From: Neobacillus drentensis
Lineage (GTDB): Bacteria > Bacillota > Bacilli > Bacillales > Cytobacillaceae
NCBI RefSeq assembly: GCF_021560175.1
Contig: NZ_CP091110.1
Span: forward strand, 191,001-255,000
Length of the DNA: 64,000 nucleotides
Direction of reading: 5' to 3'
Shown in pieces: positions 1 to 9,269 of this stretch. The notes under the pieces were generated by a model. It had not been told where the DNA came from. It made no database searches and saw only the letters and a list, made by a program, of their open reading frames with translations. The position numbers were made by a program, and so were the translations under genes. Within the stretch, counting starts at the first letter, position 1. The number at the start of each line of letters is the position of its first letter.

Positions 1-293
1 AGGTAACCGGGAAGCCATTATCAGAGTTAGCGGGTGAAATGAAAAAGTATCCGCAAAAACTTGTTAACGTACGAGTAACGGATAAAAACCATGTGACCGA
101 TAATGTAAAGGTAAAGGCTGTAATCGAGCAGGTTGAAGCGGAGATGGAAGGAAACGGAAGAATTCTTGTTCGTCCAAGTGGAACAGAACCACTCGTTCGC
201 GTCATGGCAGAAGCAGCAACAGAGGAACTTTGTGAATCTTTTGTGAACCGGATTGTTGATGTTGTTAAAGAAGAAATGGAATTAAAGGAATAA
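1..293 (+). CDS. glmM: Phosphoglucosamine mutase GlmM, C-terminal fragment (cut by window start)
   Basis: GlmM converts glucosamine-6-phosphate to glucosamine-1-phosphate in the cytoplasmic UDP-GlcNAc pathway. Only the last ~97 codons are here, in frame from base 3. The visible part carries the family's C-terminal phosphate-binding motif [14 protein letters not shown] and ends VKEEMELKE. The gene lies directly before glmS, the usual Bacillus order, so consecutive steps of amino-sugar synthesis sit together. A strong hairpin follows (357-396). The active-site serine and metal-binding segments lie outside the window and cannot be checked. Confidence 0.95.
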   Translation, partial: VTGKPLSELAGEMKKYPQKLVNVRVTDKNHVTDNVKVKAVIEQVEAEMEGNGRILVRPSGTEPLVRVMAEAATEELCESFVNRIVDVVKEEMELKE

Positions 294-356
294 ACGATAC
301 AACGAATATCGTACTACCTAAAAAAAACTTTTTTAGCGGTATGGTATGTCTTCTTT

Positions 357-396
357 TATGCATAAGGGAACAGATTCGTTCTCTTATGCATATTTT
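357..396 (+). terminator. Intrinsic terminator after glmM
   Basis: 15-bp stem (357-371 paired with 378-392, one G-T pair, 6-nt loop AGATTC) followed by TTTT. It separates glmM from the glmS leader. Confidence 0.8.
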
Positions 397-439
397 ATAA
401 GGAAAGTTGTGAATCATTTTTTGGCGTTTAAGTTTTTAG

Positions 440-469
440 TTGACGGGCGATTGACAAATCATGTAAGAT
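440..469 (+). promoter_or_regulatory. Likely glmS promoter
   Basis: TTGACG at 440-445 and TAAGAT at 464-469 with an 18-nt spacer, about 70 nt before the ribozyme cleavage site. A second TTGACA at 451-456 has no good -10 partner. Confidence 0.5.
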
Positions 470-536
470 TAGTGTGCTTGTGTCTTAAAGCGAAGCTTTG
501 GAAGGAGGATAGAGGTAGAAGCTAGGAAAAACTAAA

Positions 537-690
537 AGCGCCTGGACTAATCAGAAGAGAGTTGATTAGTTGACGAGGAGGAGGATTATCGAATGTTCGG
601 CGGATACCTCCCGGTTGCCTGCACACAACCGAAAAGTTCTTCTTTAAAACCTAGAGGCAACTCTATGCACAAAGAGAAGAATATGCGCAT
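537..690 (+). ncRNA. glmS ribozyme (glucosamine-6-phosphate-activated self-cleaving RNA)
   Basis: This leader RNA cleaves itself with glucosamine-6-phosphate as cofactor and lowers GlmS synthesis. Sequence hallmarks: AGCGCCTGGACT at 537-548, with cleavage expected between A537 and G538; a P1 hairpin of TAATCA/TGATTA; the conserved GACGAGGAGGAGGATTATCGA-like core near 573-593; TCGGCGG near 597; the CCGGTTG/ACAACCG pairing; and a 3' P4 hairpin ending near 681. Between it and the glmS ribosome binding site lies a further 9-bp hairpin (748-756 GGGGGCAAG with 776-784 CTTGCCCCC). That hairpin has no T-run and so is not a terminator. Confidence 0.95.
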
Positions 691-807
691 ACTAACTGTA
701 ATGTTTAGAAAGGTATAGACAGATACCTTAATCAAAAGCAGAGATAAGGGGGCAAGCACTGCCTCCAAAAGCATTCTTGCCCCCTGATTCCAGGGAGGAA
801 AAAGAAA

Positions 808-2610
808 ATGTGTGGAATTGTTGGATATATTGGTCAAAACGACTCGAAAGAAATTCTTTTAAAAGGCTTAGAAAAGCTTGAGTATAGAGGGTATGATTCT
901 GCAGGCATCGCTGTAAAGAATGAATATGGTGTTCATGTTTTTAAAGAAAAGGGCCGCATTGCGGATTTACGTGAAATTGTCAATGAAGAGGTAAAAGGCA
1001 ATATGGGAATTGGTCATACTAGATGGGCGACACATGGTGTTCCTAGTAAGACAAACTCCCATCCACATCAAAGTGCGTCAAGCCGTTTTACACTTGTTCA
1101 CAACGGTGTAATCGAAAACTATGAGCTCTTAAAGCGTGAGTACTTAGCAGGTGTACCATTCAGAAGTGAAACAGACACAGAAGTTGTCGTTCAACTGATT
1201 GAGCTATTTGTTCAAGAGGGCTTAGAGGTGATTGAGGCATTTCGTAAAACGTTATCCCTATTACATGGATCATATGCCATTGCGCTTTTAGATGAAGAAG
1301 ACAGTGAGACTATTTATGTTGCTAAAAACAAGAGCCCGTTGCTTGTAGGCCTTGGCACTGACTTTAATGTTGTGGCAAGTGATGCCATGGCAATGCTTCA
1401 AGTGACCAATCAATATCTTGAATTGATGGATAAGGAAATTGTCCTTGTAACGAAGAATGAAGTGACCATTCAAAACCTAAATGGGGATATTATTAGCCGT
1501 CAGCCCTATACAGCGGAACTTGATGCAAGTGACATTGAAAAGGGAACTTACCCGTACTATATGTTAAAAGAGATTGATGAACAGCCATTGGTTGTGCGTA
1601 AGATCATTCAAACCTATCAAAATGAGCAAGGGGCATTGACCGTTGACCCTGACATCATTCATGCTATGAATGAATCTGACCGTGTCTACATTATTGCAGC
1701 TGGAACATCCTATCATGCTGGGTTGGTTGGAAAGCAGTTTATTGAAAGCATTGCAAAACTGCCAGTTGAAGTCCATATTGCAAGTGAATTTGTTTATAAT
1801 ATGCCGCTTCTGACCAAGAAGCCGTTGTTTATCTTCATTTCACAAAGCGGTGAAACTGCTGACAGCCGTGCTGTCCTTGTAAAAGTGAAAGAGTTGGGTT
1901 ACCGTACCTTAACCATCACAAATGTACCAGGGTCAACGTTGTCACGTGAAGCAGATTATACACTGTTATTGCATGCAGGTCCGGAGATTGCTGTTGCTTC
2001 CTCCAAAGCCTATACAGCACAGTTGGCTGTGTTAGCTATTTTAGCGGAGGTAACTGCCAAGAGCCAAGGAATTTCGGTTGATTTTGACTTGATCCATGAA
2101 CTGGGTATTATTGCAAATGCAATGGAAGTACTTTGTGACTCAAAGGAGCTAATTGAGCAAATCTCAAGAGAGTTCTTATCTGTTACACGCAATGCCTTCT
2201 TCATTGGCCGCGGGGTTGATTACTACGTGGGACTTGAAGGTGCCTTGAAACTTAAGGAGATTTCCTATATTCAAGCAGAAGGTTTTGCTGGCGGGGAGCT
2301 AAAGCATGGTACGATTGCATTAATTGAAGAGGGCACACCTGTTATTGCCCTTGCTACGCAAGCGAGCGTCAACTTAAGTATTCGTGGAAATGTGAAGGAA
2401 GTTGTAGCGCGCGGAGCAAACCCATGCATTATTTCAATGGATGGTCTAAACATGGATGAAGATAGTTTTGTCATCCCAGAAGTACATGAAGTATTAACAC
2501 CGCTTATCTCTGTTATACCATTGCAATTACTTGCCTATTACGCTGCCTTACACCGTGGTTGTGATGTCGACAAACCACGAAATCTTGCAAAATCAGTAAC
2601 GGTTGAGTAA
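808..2610 (+). CDS. glmS: Glutamine-fructose-6-phosphate aminotransferase GlmS
   Basis: Makes glucosamine-6-phosphate from fructose-6-phosphate and glutamine, the first step of UDP-GlcNAc synthesis, in the cytoplasm. The 600-aa length matches the Bacillus enzyme. It begins MCGIVGYIG, so Cys2 becomes the N-terminal nucleophile of the glutaminase domain (about 1-220). Two SIS sugar-isomerase domains follow: the first begins around residue 290 (AAGTSYHAG), the second around 460 ([18 protein letters not shown]). The C-terminal tail [13 protein letters not shown] is the family signature. The ATG at 808 is set by CAGGGAGG about 9 nt upstream. The glmS ribozyme in its leader gives product feedback control, and a strong terminator follows at 2625. 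Confidence 0.98.
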   Translation: MCGIVGYIGQNDSKEILLKGLEKLEYRGYDSAGIAVKNEYGVHVFKEKGRIADLREIVNEEVKGNMGIGHTRWATHGVPSKTNSHPHQSASSRFTLVHNGVIENYELLKREYLAGVPFRSETDTEVVVQLIELFVQEGLEVIEAFRKTLSLLHGSYAIALLDEEDSETIYVAKNKSPLLVGLGTDFNVVASDAMAMLQVTNQYLELMDKEIVLVTKNEVTIQNLNGDIISRQPYTAELDASDIEKGTYPYYMLKEIDEQPLVVRKIIQTYQNEQGALTVDPDIIHAMNESDRVYIIAAGTSYHAGLVGKQFIESIAKLPVEVHIASEFVYNMPLLTKKPLFIFISQSGETADSRAVLVKVKELGYRTLTITNVPGSTLSREADYTLLLHAGPEIAVASSKAYTAQLAVLAILAEVTAKSQGISVDFDLIHELGIIANAMEVLCDSKELIEQISREFLSVTRNAFFIGRGVDYYVGLEGALKLKEISYIQAEGFAGGELKHGTIALIEEGTPVIALATQASVNLSIRGNVKEVVARGANPCIISMDGLNMDEDSFVIPEVHEVLTPLISVIPLQLLAYYAALHRGCDVDKPRNLAKSVTVE

Positions 2611-2624
2611 AAGGATTATGATAA

Positions 2625-2675
2625 GGCTGGAGACGAATCATACTTGATTCATCTCCAGCCTTTTTTGTTTTTTTT
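2625..2675 (+). terminator. Intrinsic terminator after glmS
   Basis: GGCTGGAG (2625-2632) pairs with CTCCAGCC (2653-2660); an inner GAATCA/TGATTC extends the stem. A long T-run with one G follows. Confidence 0.9.
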
Positions 2676-2688
2676 GAAAAAGTAAATG

Positions 2689-2757
2689 TTGTCAACAACC
2701 ACAGTGACAAAATGAAATTTAGTATCAATTGATGAAAGGATGAAAGCGTTTTAATAT
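2689..2757 (+). promoter_or_regulatory. mtlA promoter with MtlR-type operator and cre site
   Basis: Inverted repeat TTGTCA-N10-TGACAA (2689-2710), then 18 nt, then -35 TTGATG (2729-2734), 17 nt, -10 TAATAT (2752-2757). A cre-like box TGAAAGCGTTTTAA (2741-2754) overlaps the spacer and -10, the expected place for CcpA repression. An activator site just upstream of -35 fits MtlR activation. The identity of the binding proteins is inferred from the adjacent genes. Confidence 0.7.
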
Positions 2758-2798
2758 TAAGCTAGAAAGATAAAAAATATCAAGTGGGGGGAAACCTG

Positions 2799-4256
2799 AT
2801 GAGTGAAACAGTTAAAGTGAAGTCAGAAGTAAACGGGACAAACGTGACTGCTAAAGAAAAATCAGATGCAAAAGTTAAAATACAGAAATTCGGAAGTTAT
2901 TTAAGCGGAATGGTCATGCCAAATATCGGTGCCATTATTGCTTGGGGTCTAATTACCGCATTATTTATTCCGACCGGATGGCTTCCTAACAAGGATCTCG
3001 CTACACTAGTAGGCCCAATGATTACCTACTTATTGCCATTATTAATCGGTTTTACCGGTGGTCGTATGGTGGGCGATATCCGTGGTGGGGTTGTCGGTGC
3101 GACAGCAACCATGGGTGTGATTGTCGGATCAGATATCCCGATGTTCTTAGGCGCGATGATTATGGGGCCGCTTGGGGGATTTGTCATTAAGAAGTTCGAC
3201 CAACTGATTGAGGGAAAAATTAAGTCAGGATTTGAAATGTTAGTGAATAACTTTTCAGCGGGTATTCTTGGAGGCGCTTTAACACTGCTAGCCTATAAAG
3301 GTGTTGGCCCTGTCGTTGAAGCATTAAGCAAATTTTTAGCATCTGGAGTTCAGTTCATCGTCGACCATAACATGCTCCCACTTGCTAACATATTTATTGA
3401 ACCAGCAAAAGTACTATTCTTAAATAACGCCATTAACCACGGTATTTTAAGTCCAATGGCCATTGAGCAAGCATCAAAAGCAGGAAAATCCATTCTATTC
3501 TTACTAGAAACAAACCCTGGTCCCGGACTAGGTATCTTACTTGCTTTCTGGTTATTTGGTAAAGGGACAGCGAAACAAACGGCACCAGGTGCTGTGATTA
3601 TTCACTTCTTAGGCGGTATCCACGAAATTTACTTCCCATACATCCTAATGAAGCCAATGTTAATTTTTGCTGCAATGGCCGGTGGTGTAAGTGGAGTATT
3701 CACATTTAGTGTGCTTCACGCTGGACTTGTCGCTGCACCATCACCAGGCAGTATCTTCGCATTACTTGCGATGACACCAAAAGGTGGATATTTTGCAACT
3801 CTTGCCGGTGTTATTGTGGCAACAGGCGTGTCCTTTGCAGTAGCCTCATTGATTTTAAAAACAAGTAAGGCAACTGCTGAGGAGGATTTATCTTCTGCAG
3901 CAGTGAAGATGGAAGCAATGAAGGGGAAGAAAAGTTCAGTATCTTCCGTTTTAACCACGCAAGATGAAATCAAGCCTGAAAATGTAAACAAAATCGTCTT
4001 CGCATGTGATGCGGGTATGGGATCCAGTGCAATGGGGGCCTCCATTTTAAGAAAAAAGGTGCAAAAGGCGGGCATAGATATGACGGTTACCAATACCGCT
4101 ATCAATAATTTACCTGTCGATGCGGATGTGGTTGTGACTCATAAGGATCTAACAGACCGAGCAAAAGCTAAATTACCAAATGCTAAGCATATCTCAGTTG
4201 AAAACTTTTTAAACAGCCCTAAGTATGATGAGTTAGTCAATAGCCTTAAAAAATAA
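2799..4256 (+). CDS. mtlA: Mannitol PTS transporter, EIICB component (MtlA)
   Basis: Imports mannitol across the membrane and phosphorylates it to mannitol-1-phosphate. The N-terminal membrane IIC domain (about 25-345) shows VMPNIGAIIAWGLITALF and the GIHEIYFPYILMKP segment of the mannitol family. The IIB domain follows, with the phospho-cysteine in FACDAGMGSSAMG at Cys403. There is no IIA domain; mtlF downstream supplies it. I chose ATG 2799 because GTGGGGGG lies 7 nt before it; an in-frame GTG at 2784 would add five residues but has no ribosome binding site. It is closely similar to the second copy at 7225 over IICB. A terminator (4263-4303) separates it from mtlR. Confidence 0.95.
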   Translation: MSETVKVKSEVNGTNVTAKEKSDAKVKIQKFGSYLSGMVMPNIGAIIAWGLITALFIPTGWLPNKDLATLVGPMITYLLPLLIGFTGGRMVGDIRGGVVGATATMGVIVGSDIPMFLGAMIMGPLGGFVIKKFDQLIEGKIKSGFEMLVNNFSAGILGGALTLLAYKGVGPVVEALSKFLASGVQFIVDHNMLPLANIFIEPAKVLFLNNAINHGILSPMAIEQASKAGKSILFLLETNPGPGLGILLAFWLFGKGTAKQTAPGAVIIHFLGGIHEIYFPYILMKPMLIFAAMAGGVSGVFTFSVLHAGLVAAPSPGSIFALLAMTPKGGYFATLAGVIVATGVSFAVASLILKTSKATAEEDLSSAAVKMEAMKGKKSSVSSVLTTQDEIKPENVNKIVFACDAGMGSSAMGASILRKKVQKAGIDMTVTNTAINNLPVDADVVVTHKDLTDRAKAKLPNAKHISVENFLNSPKYDELVNSLKK

Positions 4257-4262
4257 TTATAA

Positions 4263-4303
4263 AAGGGCCTGCACCTAATCATGTGCTAGGCTCTTTATTT
4301 TAA
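4263..4303 (+). terminator. Terminator after mtlA
   Basis: Imperfect stem, AGGGCCTGCAC with GTGCTAGGCTCT, followed by TTTATTTT. Some transcripts may read through into mtlR. Confidence 0.6.
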
Positions 4304-4455
4304 TCATGTCAACAATACAAGGGACTAAATCATAAATAGCTTTTATTGTGTAAGGGGGTTCGTGAATTTACAATTAATATTGTAAGGATCAAATTTTAAT
4401 TTTGACAACAACATCCGTTTCAAGGAACGCGGTCGTCCCATAAGGAAGGTGAGAA

Positions 4456-6573
4456 ATGTATATTTCGGCAAGAGAGCGACAAATTCTTGAAGTCCTATTA
4501 AAGACCCCGAATGAAACAACCGTGAAAGACCTGGCAGAGTTCATTGGTGTTAGCGGCAGAACGATCCATAGAGATTTAAAAAACATAGAAGATATTCTTG
4601 AAGAATACAACCTGTTATTACAAAAAAAATCGGGGGTTGGTGTCCAAATAACGGGCGAACAAAATAACATTAGAGAACTGGAACTTTATTTGTTTAATCT
4701 CTCACATAAAGAATATACGCCAGATGAACGACAAACCATTATGCTGTGTGAACTTTTAGAAACAAGCGAACCTGTAAAACTTCTTGCACTTGCCTCAGAC
4801 TTAAATGTAACAATTGCAACGGTAAGCTCTGACCTAACTAAGCTGGAAGAGAGGTTAAAAACGTATGGATTAACCCTGATTCGAAGGAGAGGCTACGGTG
4901 TTGAAATCGAGGGGGAAGAAAGTGCAAAAAGAAGGGCAATGAGTCAGTTGATTTCGGAATACCTGGATGAATCTGAGCTCCTTTCTTTAACACGGGATAA
5001 TATCCAACAGAGGTCGACTCAGCAAATTCATAGCATTTCTGAAAGATTAATGGGACTGGTTGAAAAAAAGAAATTGGTGATTGTTGAAAATATCGTTAAT
5101 TCGATTGTTCAAGAACTGCCATTCTCAATGGCCGATAGTGCTTATATAGGTCTTGTGGTTCATTTAGCACTGGCTGTAGAAAGGATCCAAAAAGGAGAAG
5201 GAATTAATATCAATTTTTCCTATTTGGAGGACCAGAAGGTTACAAAGGAATACACATTTGCAGAGAAAATAGTATCACAATTAGAACGGGTATTTACTAT
5301 TAGTATACCGGAAGCGGAGATTGCTTATATTACCATGCACTTAAAGGGTGCAAAACTAAGACATGAAAATGAACATTCAATCGAGGATACAAGTTTACTG
5401 GCAGCTATAAAAACGAAAAAGCTGGTCGAAATAGTAGGGAAGCTAGCAGGAATGGATTTATCAACAAATCGCTCACTTTTTGAAGGTCTAAGTGTGCATC
5501 TAAAGCCAGCAATCTATCGTATAAAGCAAAAGATGGGCATCAGTAACCCTTTGTTGGAAAAGATTAAAAAGGATTATGCCGATTTATTTGAGCTTGTGAA
5601 ACAAGCGGTAAACCAGGTATTCCCTGAGTTTTATGTTCCCGATGAGGAAACGGGCTATCTAGTCCTGCACTTTGGGGCAGTATTAATGGGCAGCAAAGAC
5701 CTTGGCAATTTTAAAACCCTAGTGGTCTGTTCGAGTGGAATAGGTACCTCTAAAATGCTGGCAACTAGATTACAAAAAGAGTTTCCTGAGTTGAGGTTCA
5801 TCCAAAACGTCTCGGTAATGGAATTTCAGAAAATGGATAAGACCGATTATCAACTTGTTATCTCTACTATCCCTATCCCTGATTATAACGGGGACTATAT
5901 AGTGGTCAATCCCTTCTTAAATAAGGATGAAATAGAAAAAATCCGCTCCTTTATGAATGAATACAAATTTGTAAATAGTTCAGAAATGCAACTTCCGGTG
6001 ACGTTCAAGAGCCAAAAGTCTACTTCCAAATTAATTGAAGAGATGAAAACGATCAAAGAGTATGCAGGAACGATTGCAGCCATTCTAGAGGGATTTGATT
6101 TAACCGAATTAGGTAATGAAACTGTAAAAGAACTTTTAAACGTGACCTGTCAAAAGGAAATTCAGCAACAAAGAATCATTGACGTCGAAAAGGTTGTGGA
6201 TGCCATTCTTGAAAGAGAAGGACTTGGAGGGATTGGTATTCCCGAAACAGCCATGGCGTTATATCATGCGCGATCCCCATATGTCATTCAGCCGATTTTT
6301 ACGATCACGACACTAAATAAGCCGATAAGAGTTTTCGGTATGGATGGTGTAGAAATGAACATGGAATGTCTTATCTTGCTTTTATCACCTGCCAATGCAT
6401 CAGAACAGATGTTAGAGGTATTGAGTTTTTTAAGTTCATTGTTAATTGAAAGCGAAGAGAATAGTAATGTTTTTCAATCTGCTATCAAGGAAAAAATAGC
6501 CGGATTGTTAACAGACAGACTGGGACAATTTTTTAATCATAAATTAACGGAATTAAGGAGTGTAGAAGGATGA
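4456..6573 (+). CDS. mtlR: Mannitol operon activator MtlR (PRD/EIIB/EIIA-like domains)
   Basis: Phosphorylation-controlled DNA-binding activator of mannitol genes. Order along 705 aa: two N-terminal HTH segments (first about 20-45, VSGRTIHRDL), PRD1 (YIGLVVHLALAVERI), PRD2 (LSVHLKPAIYRIK and LVLHFGAV), an EIIB-like domain with Cys425 in VVCSSGIGTSKM, and a C-terminal EIIA-like domain with His604 in ALYHARS. All regulatory Cys/His positions known in Bacillus MtlR appear to be kept, so it should still respond to PTS state. The start is set by AAGGAAGGTG before ATG 4456. It overlaps mtlF by 4 nt (ATGA), so the two are translationally coupled. The 150-nt leader has a TTTGACAAC half-site at about 4401, possibly for autoregulation. 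Confidence 0.93.
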   Translation: MYISARERQILEVLLKTPNETTVKDLAEFIGVSGRTIHRDLKNIEDILEEYNLLLQKKSGVGVQITGEQNNIRELELYLFNLSHKEYTPDERQTIMLCELLETSEPVKLLALASDLNVTIATVSSDLTKLEERLKTYGLTLIRRRGYGVEIEGEESAKRRAMSQLISEYLDESELLSLTRDNIQQRSTQQIHSISERLMGLVEKKKLVIVENIVNSIVQELPFSMADSAYIGLVVHLALAVERIQKGEGININFSYLEDQKVTKEYTFAEKIVSQLERVFTISIPEAEIAYITMHLKGAKLRHENEHSIEDTSLLAAIKTKKLVEIVGKLAGMDLSTNRSLFEGLSVHLKPAIYRIKQKMGISNPLLEKIKKDYADLFELVKQAVNQVFPEFYVPDEETGYLVLHFGAVLMGSKDLGNFKTLVVCSSGIGTSKMLATRLQKEFPELRFIQNVSVMEFQKMDKTDYQLVISTIPIPDYNGDYIVVNPFLNKDEIEKIRSFMNEYKFVNSSEMQLPVTFKSQKSTSKLIEEMKTIKEYAGTIAAILEGFDLTELGNETVKELLNVTCQKEIQQQRIIDVEKVVDAILEREGLGGIGIPETAMALYHARSPYVIQPIFTITTLNKPIRVFGMDGVEMNMECLILLLSPANASEQMLEVLSFLSSLLIESEENSNVFQSAIKEKIAGLLTDRLGQFFNHKLTELRSVEG

Positions 6574-7007
6574 CAAAGTCTATCTTAGCAAAAGAAAATA
6601 TTCGATTAAACACAATCGTAGATTCTAAGGAGGAAGCGATTCGATTAACAGGCGGAATTCTTGTAGAAAAAGGTTATGTGGATGCTGACTATATTGAAAA
6701 AATGCTTGAAAGAGAACAATTAACGTCTACTTATATGGGTAATTTTGTCGCTATTCCACATGGTACCGAGGATTCCAAGTCATTTGTAAAGGAATCTGGC
6801 ATATCATTTGTTCAAGTTCCACAAGGGGTGGACTTTGGAGCTGGAAATATGGTTAAGCTTCTGATTGGCATTGCCGGAAAAGATAATGAACACCTAGATA
6901 TTCTATCTAATATTGCCATTGTTTGTTCTGAAGAAGAAAACATCGAGAAGCTTGTCTCTGCCAGATCAGCGGATGAGATTTTGGCCATCTTTGAAGATGT
7001 CAATTAA
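6570..7007 (+). CDS. mtlF: Mannitol PTS EIIA component MtlF
   Basis: Cytoplasmic phosphocarrier between HPr and the EIIB domain of MtlA. The phospho-histidine is His64 in the AIPHGTED motif. At 145 aa it has the usual length for a free EIIA-mannitol. It starts inside the stop of mtlR (ATGA overlap). It is a clear paralogue of the C-terminal domain of the 7225-9129 fusion: both share STYMGN, IPHGTED, QVP-GVDF and the GIAGKD-x-HL-ILS segment. It is probably the EIIA partner of the IICB-only MtlA at 2799, although cross-phosphorylation with the fusion is possible. Confidence 0.95.
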   Translation: MTKSILAKENIRLNTIVDSKEEAIRLTGGILVEKGYVDADYIEKMLEREQLTSTYMGNFVAIPHGTEDSKSFVKESGISFVQVPQGVDFGAGNMVKLLIGIAGKDNEHLDILSNIAIVCSEEENIEKLVSARSADEILAIFEDVN

Positions 7008-7037
7008 GTCAATCGAAGCCATCATGCCGAAGTAATT

Positions 7038-7076
7038 AAGGATAAGCCGTGAACCTTTTCACCATTAACCTTTTTT
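7038..7076 (+). terminator. Terminator after mtlF
   Basis: AAGGATAAGCCGTGAA pairs imperfectly with TTCACCATTAACCTT, followed by TTTTTT. It closes the first mannitol module. Confidence 0.7.
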
Positions 7077-7119
7077 GTTAGAAGTGCTGTATATTCAATT
7101 TTCTTTGAGAAACAATAGG

Positions 7120-7188
7120 TTTGTCCTAGTATGTGTGACAAATCTCACTTTACTCTTTATTGAATGCAGTGATTCAGTGCCTTACTAT
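7120..7188 (+). promoter_or_regulatory. Promoter of the second mannitol module with MtlR-type operator
   Basis: Imperfect inverted repeat TTTGTC...TGACAA (7120-7141), 18 nt, -35 TTGAAT (7160-7165), 17 nt, -10 TACTAT (7183-7188). Operator-to-promoter spacing is identical to that at 2689-2757. I see no cre box here. Confidence 0.65.
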
Positions 7189-7224
7189 AGATAGGGTACT
7201 AAAACAAAGAAGGGATGAGAGCAA

Positions 7225-9129
7225 ATGGCTCAATCTAATATAAAGGTAGCTGTACAAAAATTCGGCAACTTCCTAAGTTCGATGGTTATGCCGAATATAT
7301 CAGCTTTCATAGCGTGGGGGTTAATCACGGCCTTATTTATACCAACAGGTTTCTTTCCGAATGAAAGCCTTGCCAAAATGGTCGGCCCAATGGTTACATA
7401 CTTACTTCCGCTTTTGATAGGTTACACGGGAGGTAAGCTTGTACATGACCAACGCGGAGGAGTAGTTGGGGCAATTGCAACAATGGGTGTTATTGTCGGA
7501 ACAGATATTCCAATGTTCTTAGGCGCCATGATCATGGGACCGTTCGGCGGTTGGGTAATTAAGAAATTTGACCAATCTGTTGAAGGGAAAATTAAAGCGG
7601 GCTTTGAAATGCTTGTCAATAACTTTTCAGCAGGTATCCTAGGTGGATTGCTGGCAATCCTATCTTTCTTAGCAATTGGTCCAGCCGTGGATGTATTTAC
7701 CGGATGGCTTGTTGCGGGTGTTGATTGGCTGGTAAGCACAGGTTTATTGCCATTAACAAGTATCATTATTGAACCTGCCAAAATTCTGTTCTTAAATAAT
7801 GCGATTAACCATGGTGTATTATCACCAATCGGTGTTGAGCAAGCAAAAAACACAGGAAAATCATTATTGTTTCTTCTTGAAGCAAATCCAGGACCTGGTA
7901 TCGGAATCCTTTTAGCGTACTGTATTTTTGGAAAAGGTACAGCGAAACGAACAGCACCTGGAGCTGCCATTATTCAATTCTTTGGTGGAATTCATGAAAT
8001 CTACTTCCCTTATATCTTAATGCGCCCAATGTTGTTCCTAGCAGTTATTCTAGGTGGAATGAGCGGCGTATTTACATTAGTCCTTTTAGGCGGTGGATTA
8101 CTTGCTCCTGCATCACCGGGTAGTATCCTTGCTATTATGGCAGTTACCCCGCATCATGCAGGCACGTATCTTGCCAACCTGGCAGGGGTGCTGGTAGCAG
8201 GAATTGTTTCGTTTGTTGTTTCATCGTTTATTCTTAAAACGGGCAAACAACAAGAGGAAGATATCGAAGTAGCTGCCAAAAAAATGCAGGAAATGAAAGG
8301 AAAGAAGAGTTCTGTATCGAATGTCTTTTCTGCCACTTCCGTTACAATGCCTGAAACTGTAAATAAAATTGTGTTCGCTTGTGATGCAGGAATGGGTTCA
8401 AGTGCAATGGGTGCATCCTTGCTGCGTAAAAAGGTAAAAGAAGCTGGATTAAATATTTCGGTTACTAATACAGCGATTAGTAACTTGCCAGCTGATGCTC
8501 AAATTGTTGTTACACAAGAAGAGCTAACACCTAGAGCACAGAATAAGCTACCAAATGCCTACCATATTTCAGTGGATAATTTCTTATCAAGTCCAGAATA
8601 TGATAAATTAATTAACCAGCTTAAAAACCCGGAAACGGCTGAACTTCAAGAATTGGTAGACGATGCGGAAGCAAATGTTCCTGATGGAAAAAATCAAGCG
8701 GATGATGCATTACTTCTTGAGGAGAATATCTTCTTAAATCAGTCTTTCACGACAAAAGAAGAGGCGATTCGTTTTGCAGGAAGAGCGTTGGTGAAGGCGG
8801 GATACGTAAAAGAAAGCTATATCGATGCTATGATCGCAAGAGATGAAATGACGTCAACTTATATGGGGAATGATGTAGCAATTCCGCACGGAACCGAAGA
8901 TGCGAAAAAGGATGTCTTAAATTCCGGGTTTACCGTATTACAAGTACCAGATGGTGTCGACTTTGATGGCCAAAAGGTTCGATTAATTTTTGGTATTGCC
9001 GGAAAAGATGGCACACACCTTGAAATCTTATCTGGAATTGCCGTTACATGCTCAGATATGGAAAATATTGAAAAATTAGTGGAAGCAAAATCAGCAAGAG
9101 AAATTATCGACATTTTAAATGATAAATAA
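7225..9129 (+). CDS. mtlA: Mannitol PTS transporter, fused EIICBA (second MtlA)
   Basis: Second mannitol permease, 634 aa, carrying all three PTS domains. IIC spans about 1-335 (VMPNISAFIAWGLITALF, GIHEIYFPYILMRP). IIB has phospho-Cys386 in FACDAGMGSSAMG. After a charged linker (about 470-490, PETAELQELVDDAEA) a complete IIA domain has phospho-His555 in AIPHGTED. Mannitol permeases of Gram-positive bacteria usually have a separate IIA, so the enteric-style fusion next to a split IICB/IIA set is notable. The start ATG follows AGAAGGGATGAGAG. With its neighbours mtlR2 and mtlD it forms a self-sufficient module. Substrate assignment rests on family similarity; another hexitol is possible. Confidence 0.93.
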   Translation: MAQSNIKVAVQKFGNFLSSMVMPNISAFIAWGLITALFIPTGFFPNESLAKMVGPMVTYLLPLLIGYTGGKLVHDQRGGVVGAIATMGVIVGTDIPMFLGAMIMGPFGGWVIKKFDQSVEGKIKAGFEMLVNNFSAGILGGLLAILSFLAIGPAVDVFTGWLVAGVDWLVSTGLLPLTSIIIEPAKILFLNNAINHGVLSPIGVEQAKNTGKSLLFLLEANPGPGIGILLAYCIFGKGTAKRTAPGAAIIQFFGGIHEIYFPYILMRPMLFLAVILGGMSGVFTLVLLGGGLLAPASPGSILAIMAVTPHHAGTYLANLAGVLVAGIVSFVVSSFILKTGKQQEEDIEVAAKKMQEMKGKKSSVSNVFSATSVTMPETVNKIVFACDAGMGSSAMGASLLRKKVKEAGLNISVTNTAISNLPADAQIVVTQEELTPRAQNKLPNAYHISVDNFLSSPEYDKLINQLKNPETAELQELVDDAEANVPDGKNQADDALLLEENIFLNQSFTTKEEAIRFAGRALVKAGYVKESYIDAMIARDEMTSTYMGNDVAIPHGTEDAKKDVLNSGFTVLQVPDGVDFDGQKVRLIFGIAGKDGTHLEILSGIAVTCSDMENIEKLVEAKSAREIIDILNDK

Positions 9130-9143
9130 ACATCAGATCGTTT

Positions 9144-9186
9144 GTGAATAGAAAAGCTGTTCTGCTGCTTTTCTATTCACTTTTTT
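9144..9186 (+). terminator. Terminator after the fused mtlA
   Basis: Perfect 14-bp stem (9144-9157 with 9167-9180), 9-nt loop, then TTTTTT. Confidence 0.9.
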
Positions 9187-9269
9187 AGAAAATGCCTCCA
9201 TCCTCATTCATCATCCTTACAAATCGGTAAGTTCTCATATTGTTACGATCACAGAAACGAGCTGGTACC

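Noticed and set aside
586..837. 83-aa minus-strand frame before glmS
   Set aside because: It lies across the glmS ribozyme, whose RNA conservation explains the sequence.
3716..4105. 129-aa minus-strand frame inside mtlA, and similar antisense frames in glpK, argS and tex
   Set aside because: Antisense shadows of well-supported genes, with no start signals or promoter.
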